The notes under the pieces: model-generated
Seen by the model: the letters and a program-made list of their open reading frames with translations, nothing else
What the model was told of the DNA's origin: nothing
Databases searched by the model: none
Made by a program: the position numbers and the translations under genes
Origin: an uncultured Eubacteriales bacterium
Lineage (GTDB): Bacteria > Bacillota > Clostridia > Christensenellales > Borkfalkiaceae
Length of the DNA: 26,518 nucleotides
Direction: 5' to 3'
NCBI GenBank assembly: GCA_900554485.1
Contig: USHO01000006.1
Span: 1-26,518, forward strand
Part shown: positions 24,540 through 26,518 of the stretch, piece by piece
How the letters are laid out: the number at the start of each line of letters is the position of its first letter
Position numbering within the stretch: the stretch's first letter is position 1

Positions 24540-25794
24540 CGACGTATTGCTTAAAGTCGATCATCTTTGCCAGTATTTCAAAATGGGCAATAAAGAACTC
24601 AAAGCGGTCGACGACGTAAGTTTTGAGGTCAGAAAGGGCGAAGTTTTCGGGCTTGTCGGCGAATCGGGTTGCGGCAAGACGACCACGGGGCGTTCGATTA
24701 TACGTCTTTACGATATAACGGGCGGCAACGTGTGGTTCGAGGGCGTCAGAACGAGCGCGGGTACGCGTTCTTATAAAGACGCAATCGCGAAAAAACGCGC
24801 GGAGACCGCAGAGAAGATAAAGGCATTAAAGGCTAAAGCAAAGGATGACCCGTCTGCCGCGGAAGGCGTCAAAGCCGAAATCGCCGCTGCGGAAACCGAG
24901 GCGGCAAAATTCATCGCCGATCGGAAGGTCGCCATGGCAGAGGCTGTCGGTGAGGCTAAACGCTGCGATTCCGATTACGCCGCCAGACTTTCGGCAGACC
25001 TCGAAAAGGAATATTCGGAAAAATTCGCCGCCGCCGAAGGCGACGAACAGGCGCTGAAAAAACTTCGCAAAGAATACGCGGTTAAAAAACGCGTCGCGAA
25101 ACGCTCGAAACTTACGACCCGCATTCAGATGATATTTCAGGATCCTATAGCGTCGCTCGATCCGAGGATGACCGTAAGGGAGATTATCGCCGAAGGGCTT
25201 ATCATAAACGGCGTCAGGGATAAAGAAGAAATCGACCGTAAAGTCTACGATATTCTGGAAACCGTCGGTCTGGTAAGAGAACATGCGGGGCGTTACCCGC
25301 ACGAGTTCTCGGGCGGACAGAGACAGAGAATAGGCATTGCCAGGGCGGTCGTGATGAATCCCGACATGATAATAGCCGACGAACCCGTTTCCGCGCTCGA
25401 CGTGTCGATTCAGGCGCAGGTTATCAATCTGCTTAACGATCTCAGGGATAAACTCGGGCTTACGATACTGTTCATCGCGCATAATCTTTCCGTAGTGAAA
25501 TACTTTTCGGATAAAATCGGCGTGATGTATTTCGGTAAAATGGTCGAACTCGCCGAAAGCGACGAACTCTTCCGTCATCCGTTGCACCCGTACACGAAAT
25601 CGCTGTTGTCGGCTATACCGTTGCCCGACCCGAAGTCCGAAAAGGAGCGTGTCAGAATAGTTTACAATCCGATCGCCGAACACGATTATTCGGTCGAAAA
25701 ACCCACGATGAGGGAAATAACCGAAGGGCATTTCGTGTATTGCAACGCCGCCGAAGAGGCTAAATACAGAGATGAAATTACAAAGCAACCGTAG
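24526..25794 (+). CDS. oppF: Oligopeptide ABC transporter ATPase, OppF-like, with coiled-coil-like insertion
   Basis: 422 residues against about 310-330 for the family. Walker A GESGCGKTT is at 45-53. The Q-loop IQMIFQDPIASLDP (Q205) is displaced by about 110 residues, because residues 82-195 are an Ala/Lys/Glu-rich stretch that looks like a helical hairpin or coiled coil. The signature FSGGQRQR (261-268), Walker B MIIADEP (281-287), H-loop and C-terminal HPLHPYTKSLLSAIPLPDP are normal. It overlaps oppD by 14 bases and has a strong AAGGAGG site 10 bases before its ATG. It should pair with OppD beneath the OppBC channel. Confidence 0.92.
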   Translation: MKNDNDVLLKVDHLCQYFKMGNKELKAVDDVSFEVRKGEVFGLVGESGCGKTTTGRSIIRLYDITGGNVWFEGVRTSAGTRSYKDAIAKKRAETAEKIKALKAKAKDDPSAAEGVKAEIAAAETEAAKFIADRKVAMAEAVGEAKRCDSDYAARLSADLEKEYSEKFAAAEGDEQALKKLRKEYAVKKRVAKRSKLTTRIQMIFQDPIASLDPRMTVREIIAEGLIINGVRDKEEIDRKVYDILETVGLVREHAGRYPHEFSGGQRQRIGIARAVVMNPDMIIADEPVSALDVSIQAQVINLLNDLRDKLGLTILFIAHNLSVVKYFSDKIGVMYFGKMVELAESDELFRHPLHPYTKSLLSAIPLPDPKSEKERVRIVYNPIAEHDYSVEKPTMREITEGHFVYCNAAEEAKYRDEITKQP

Positions 25795-26194
25795 TAAACG
25801 CGGCTTAATAATCAAATATTCGGTGACGACGGTCGTACTTGCGCTTATCGCGATCGGTGTTGCCGCCGCAAGAAATCTGTTTTCGGCGGAAACGCAGAAA
25901 GAGGCGTATCGCGCGCTTTGCGATGCGTTTACCGTGGCGGGCATAGTCGGACTTTTTTCGGGACTTCTTGTCGCGATTTCAAACGAGGGATTTTTTACGG
26001 GTATAAGGTACCTCGGCAGATGCGTGATCGGCGCGTTCGTGCCGGCGGCAAAACTTACCGTAAAGACTTATCGCGAATACAGGCAGAAATTAAAAGAACG
26101 CGAAGAGAAGACTTCGTACGGGTTTTTACTTATTGTCGGAGGAGCGTTTTTTCTTACCGGAATGATATTTCTCGTTCTGTTTTATGTCGTATAA
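25772..26194 (+). CDS. Small membrane protein, DUF3899-like
   Basis: 140 residues. The layout is a basic N-terminus (SNRSKRG), a first hydrophobic helix (about 15-33), a second (about 48-66) followed by ISNEGFF, a long cytoplasmic-looking basic stretch (YREYRQKLKEREEKTSYG), and a third helix at the C-terminus (about 118-139). The order of helices and the SNEGFF motif resemble the DUF3899 family of Bacillota, whose function is not known to me. The start lies 23 bases inside oppF with AGAGG about 12 bases upstream, so it is probably translated together with the transporter. A functional link to the transporter is only a suggestion. Confidence 0.75.
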   Translation: MKLQSNRSKRGLIIKYSVTTVVLALIAIGVAAARNLFSAETQKEAYRALCDAFTVAGIVGLFSGLLVAISNEGFFTGIRYLGRCVIGAFVPAAKLTVKTYREYRQKLKEREEKTSYGFLLIVGGAFFLTGMIFLVLFYVV

Positions 26195-26200
26195 TGTATG

Positions 26201-26237
26201 AAAAATCATCGGGGTGAAAAATTCCGATGATTTTTTT
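26201..26237 (+). terminator. Intrinsic terminator of the opp operon
   Basis: A 12-bp stem AAAAATCATCGG/CCGATGATTTTT (26201-26212 with 26224-26235), an 11-base loop and a run of seven T (26231-26237). It begins 7 bases after the DUF3899-like gene and closes the transporter operon. Confidence 0.92.
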
Positions 26238-26261
26238 GCGTTAAAAGAATAAATGAATTGC

Positions 26262-26310
26262 GAACGATTCCTAAACGGCTGTCAAACGCTTGCCAAAACG
26301 ACCGCAAACG
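26262..26310 (+). promoter_or_regulatory. Phased AAACG direct repeats over the lon promoter (possible operator)
   Basis: (G/A)AACG occurs at 26262, 26273, 26284, 26296 and 26306, that is at steps of 11, 11, 12 and 10 bases, close to one helical turn. Two copies extend to a longer direct repeat: GCTGTCAAACG (26278-26288) and GCTTGCCAAAACG (26288-26300). The TGTCAAA and TGCCAAA cores resemble CtsR heptads (GGTCAAA) but are spaced by 4 bases instead of the usual 3. They overlap the -35 element. Confidence 0.4.
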
Positions 26311-26318
26311 GATATAAT
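26290..26318 (+). promoter_or_regulatory. Promoter of lon
   Basis: -35 TTGCCA (26290-26295), a 17-base spacer, and a consensus -10 TATAAT (26313-26318). The expected start of transcription, near 26325, lies only about 3 bases before the lon ATG. Confidence 0.82.
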
Positions 26319-26327
26319 ATAACCATA

Positions 26328-26518
26328 ATGGATAATACTACTGTACTTACCGAACTCGATTCGGATAAATTAACCGATATGAAGACCGTCGGCGCGATTC
26401 CTATGGTCGCGTTGCGCGGCAAGGTAATTCTCCCGTCGGTGACGACTTCTTTCGATGTCGGCAGGGAGAAATCTCTGCGCGCTCTGAGCGCGGCTCTTGC
26501 GGGCGACGAAGACGCGTT
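26328..26518 (+). CDS. lon: ATP-dependent protease Lon, N-terminal fragment (3' end outside window)
   Basis: 63 codons are visible before the window ends. The start of the Lon substrate-binding domain is clear: IPMVALRGKVILPS, then FDVGREKSLRALSAAL, equivalent to the family's P-L-R-x-x-V-x-x-P and VGRxxSxxAL blocks. Lon is the cytoplasmic AAA+ serine protease that degrades damaged and regulatory proteins. The ATG at 26328 has no ribosome binding site and lies about 3 bases after the predicted transcription start, so the mRNA appears leaderless. An in-frame ATG at 26253 also lacks a ribosome binding site and would place the promoter inside the gene. Confidence 0.9.
   Translation, partial: MDNTTVLTELDSDKLTDMKTVGAIPMVALRGKVILPSVTTSFDVGREKSLRALSAALAGDEDA

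Noticed and set aside
24826..25944. A 372-codon open frame on the - strand across oppF and the next gene
   Set aside because: It spans two real overlapping genes and its terminator-side context is wrong for a - strand gene; no signals support it.

Overview
The window looks like a chromosomal segment of an uncultured Gram-positive member of the Bacillota, most likely a gut Clostridia lineage (inference). The reasons are lipoproteins with Bacillota-type lipoboxes, a BMP-family nucleoside ABC transporter next to pdp and tdk, AGGAGG-type ribosome binding sites, TTGACA/TATAAT promoters with 17-bp spacers, and a DUF3899-like membrane protein upstream of lon. TGA is used as a stop codon throughout. 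Every protein gene lies on the + strand; only a tRNA-Thr is on the - strand.

Region 1 (1-7.44 kb) is carbohydrate-linked. It holds the 3' end of a repeat-containing surface protein, two tandem paralogous TIM-barrel glycosidase-like proteins (one without a signal peptide, one a lipoprotein), a beta-lactamase-fold serine hydrolase and a tagaturonate reductase (UxaB). The group suggests capture and use of a uronic-acid-containing glycan, but only the last enzyme gives a firm biochemical anchor. A tRNA-Thr(GGT) with its own promoter and terminator separates this region from the next.

Region 2 (7.75-16.8 kb) is a nucleoside uptake and salvage locus: deoC-deoD-cdd, then a BMP lipoprotein, its two-domain ATPase and two permeases, then pyrimidine-nucleoside phosphorylase and thymidine kinase. 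Together they import nucleosides, deaminate cytidine, release bases, cleave deoxyribose-5-phosphate and rephosphorylate thymidine. The phosphopentomutase (deoB) that would link the phosphorylases to DeoC is not in the window. A second promoter lies just before the BMP gene, and an intrinsic terminator follows tdk.

Region 3 (16.9-26.2 kb) is an oligopeptide ABC transporter, oppABCDF-like, followed by a small overlapping membrane protein gene. Four of the five subunits are much longer than normal. OppD carries about 385 extra residues between its Q-loop and signature motif, OppF about 110 before its Q-loop, OppC about 225 outside the membrane, and OppA is 873 residues. Only OppB is of normal size. 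This parallel enlargement is the most unusual signal in the window.

Region 4 (26.24 kb to the end) is the 5' end of lon. Its promoter lies so close to the ATG that the mRNA appears leaderless, and phased AAACG repeats cover the -35 region.

A second theme is RNA structure. Both binding-protein genes (BMP and OppA) have leaders of about 145 nt made of four small hairpins in the same order, and both are followed by strong hairpins without T-tracts before the next gene.
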